A DNA stretch of 64,000 nucleotides from Tanypteryx hageni (taxonomy: Eukaryota > Arthropoda > Insecta > Odonata > Petaluridae): positions 66,353,211 through 66,417,210 of the forward strand of contig CM054116.1 in the NCBI GenBank assembly GCA_028673005.1, in the 5' to 3' direction. Position numbers and translations under genes: made by a program. Numbering within the stretch: the stretch's first letter is position 1; each line of letters begins with the position of its first letter. This document shows positions 62,727 to 64,000 of the stretch, piece after piece. The notes below the pieces were generated by a model that did no database searches, was not told where the DNA came from, and worked only from the letters and a program-made list of their open reading frames with translations.

Positions 62727-63265
62727 ATCGGCACACCGTAAACGCACCTCCCTCCATCTAAATTTACCGAATATCTGGAGCGAGAACGTGAGTTCGCGCA
62801 CGTCGTCTTTCGCGGGTCAATTGCTCGCCTCTCGATCGTGAACTTGGCGGTCGGCTGACCTCCCGGAGCGGTCGCAACCGCTCGACACCAAGCGCTTCCG
62901 GACGGCGGGATTGGGCCCGAAGGTACGCGTTTTGTGTTCGCCTAAGCGAGAGAGATTGGGTGTGGGCGGGGGTGTATAGAAATTGGATCAATGCGAGAGA
63001 GCGACCCGTTGGGGACATTAATTAGTTCCCGATTTTGACATCGATATACACGCAAAACTACTCCGGAGGGTACCGCGAGCAAAAAAAAAATAGCAGGGAT
63101 GCGGACGCGAAGGCAAACACTGGGGAAGGCAACAAAGAAAAACGACTTCCATTATGGCGATAAAGGGAAACGCTGGGAGGTTTTGCAGGACGGAAGAGAG
63201 AAGAAAAGATAGAACAGCGAACGCCGAAAGAAAGGGAGAAGAGAAGGGGATGAGGAGGAGCCGGA

Positions 63266-63490
63266 GGAAGACGAAAGAGAAGATGGAGGAAGACGAAAGA
63301 GGGGATGGAGGAAGACGAAAGAGGGGAGGAAGGAAGACGAAAGAGAGGATGGAGGGAGACGAAAGAGAGGATGGAGGAAGACGAGAGAGAGGATGGAGGA
63401 AGACGAAAGAGAGGATGGAGGGAGACGAAATAGAGGATGGAGGAAGACGAAAGAGAGGATGGAGGGAGACGAAAGAGAGGATGGAGGATG
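63266..63490. repeat. 22-bp minisatellite, about ten copies
   Basis: The unit GGAGGAAGACGAAAGAGAGG+AT recurs with small changes (GGGAGACGAAAG, GGGGATGGAGG). Because 22 is not a multiple of three, the frame shifts from unit to unit; the Lys/Arg/Glu-rich open frame across it (63154-63732) is not convincing as a gene. Confidence 0.9.
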
Positions 63491-64000
63491 GGAAAACTGA
63501 CCGATTGTTTGCGCTACGACGAAAACGTAAATATATGGTGACGATAAATTGCGAGTCTCGGATCCCCCGCTACACGCGGTCTCGCTTTTTGTTTTTTTTC
63601 CTCTCTCTCTCTCTCTTCTTCACACTTTCGAATCCGCCGACTCGGTACGAAACGAGATTAAGAGTATCGCAACTGCTCGAATTAGAAATTCAGATGACGT
63701 TTTGCGAGGGTGTAATTCAACTTCAAATTTAATCCCGCTGTTGACATGTTGGACGACCGCCGTTCCCGTGCACGCGACGCAACGCGGCCTTTCCATGTAT
63801 AAACTCGCATAAACATCCCGTAAAAATGTCATCACTCGCGTGACTAATAGTGCACCTATTCCCCTTTCCTTTTACTTCATTCGGGATTATTTCATGTGGT
63901 AAAAAATCGTACATGTTCCTTTGACTCGTAAATATCGTTAAATTAAAATTTACGAGATGCATAAGAAAGTTTCACACAAGTCAGAGTTGACGTTTATATG

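Noticed and set aside
1..64000. CRISPR array, operons, bacterial promoters or prophage
   Set aside because: The window is eukaryotic: introns, hAT and SINE elements, microsatellites, no compact gene order.

Overview
The window is eukaryotic and almost certainly arthropod (probably insect) DNA. It has large AT-rich introns, many transposon remnants, microsatellites, and no bacterial-style gene packing. The only gene I can support is one large minus-strand gene for an X11/Mint (APBA-family) adaptor protein. Its exons have consensus or near-consensus splice sites and compatible phases. In transcript order I place: a possible first coding exon near 40.4 kb (MAWEEEGGSYREPQVI), an 80-nt exon at 28.1 kb, a polyQ/polyP exon at 15.1-15.4 kb, a 40-nt microexon at 14.0 kb, the first half of the PTB domain at 9.4 kb, and the next PTB exon at 1.3 kb. 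The rest of the PTB domain and the two PDZ domains must lie beyond the left edge.

The most interesting observation is a second version of the PTB first-half exon at 8.2-8.6 kb. It carries FRLQFLGSVEV...EEAVTKIK where the 9.4-kb exon carries [11 protein letters not shown]...EEAVSRIK. Exon phases fit a mutually exclusive choice: the upstream exon joins either microexon + canonical exon, or the variant exon alone. The variant adds an aspartate-rich leader and a basic GKKRRKRLKK insert exactly where the canonical form contacts its ligand-binding fold.

Base composition changes sharply near 16.5-16.9 kb. To the left, CpG is very rare (I count 1 in positions 1501-2340). To the right it is abundant (14 in 19021-19200). 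This resembles the footprint of germline gene-body methylation, which argues against a fly and for a lineage with extensive gene methylation. The boundary lies inside the gene, next to a possible internal promoter and alternative first exon at 17.4-17.9 kb.

Region by region: 1-0.57 kb is a broken Tigger/pogo transposase. 1.3-16.5 kb is the CpG-poor gene body with four supported PTB-region or linker exons and old MITEs and SINEs. 15.4-28.1 kb is a CpG-rich intron with a hAT MITE, a 430-bp polypurine tract and a 5'-truncated LINE. 28.2-40.4 kb is a long intron holding two copies of a hairpin-ended repeat family and a CpG island. 40.4-64 kb is upstream or 5' intron sequence, without recognised genes. 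It is full of GA/TA/purine repeats, hAT elements with perfect 8-bp target duplications, more hairpin-ended copies and a near-perfect 51-nt palindrome. Most long open frames to the right of 16 kb are low-complexity artefacts.
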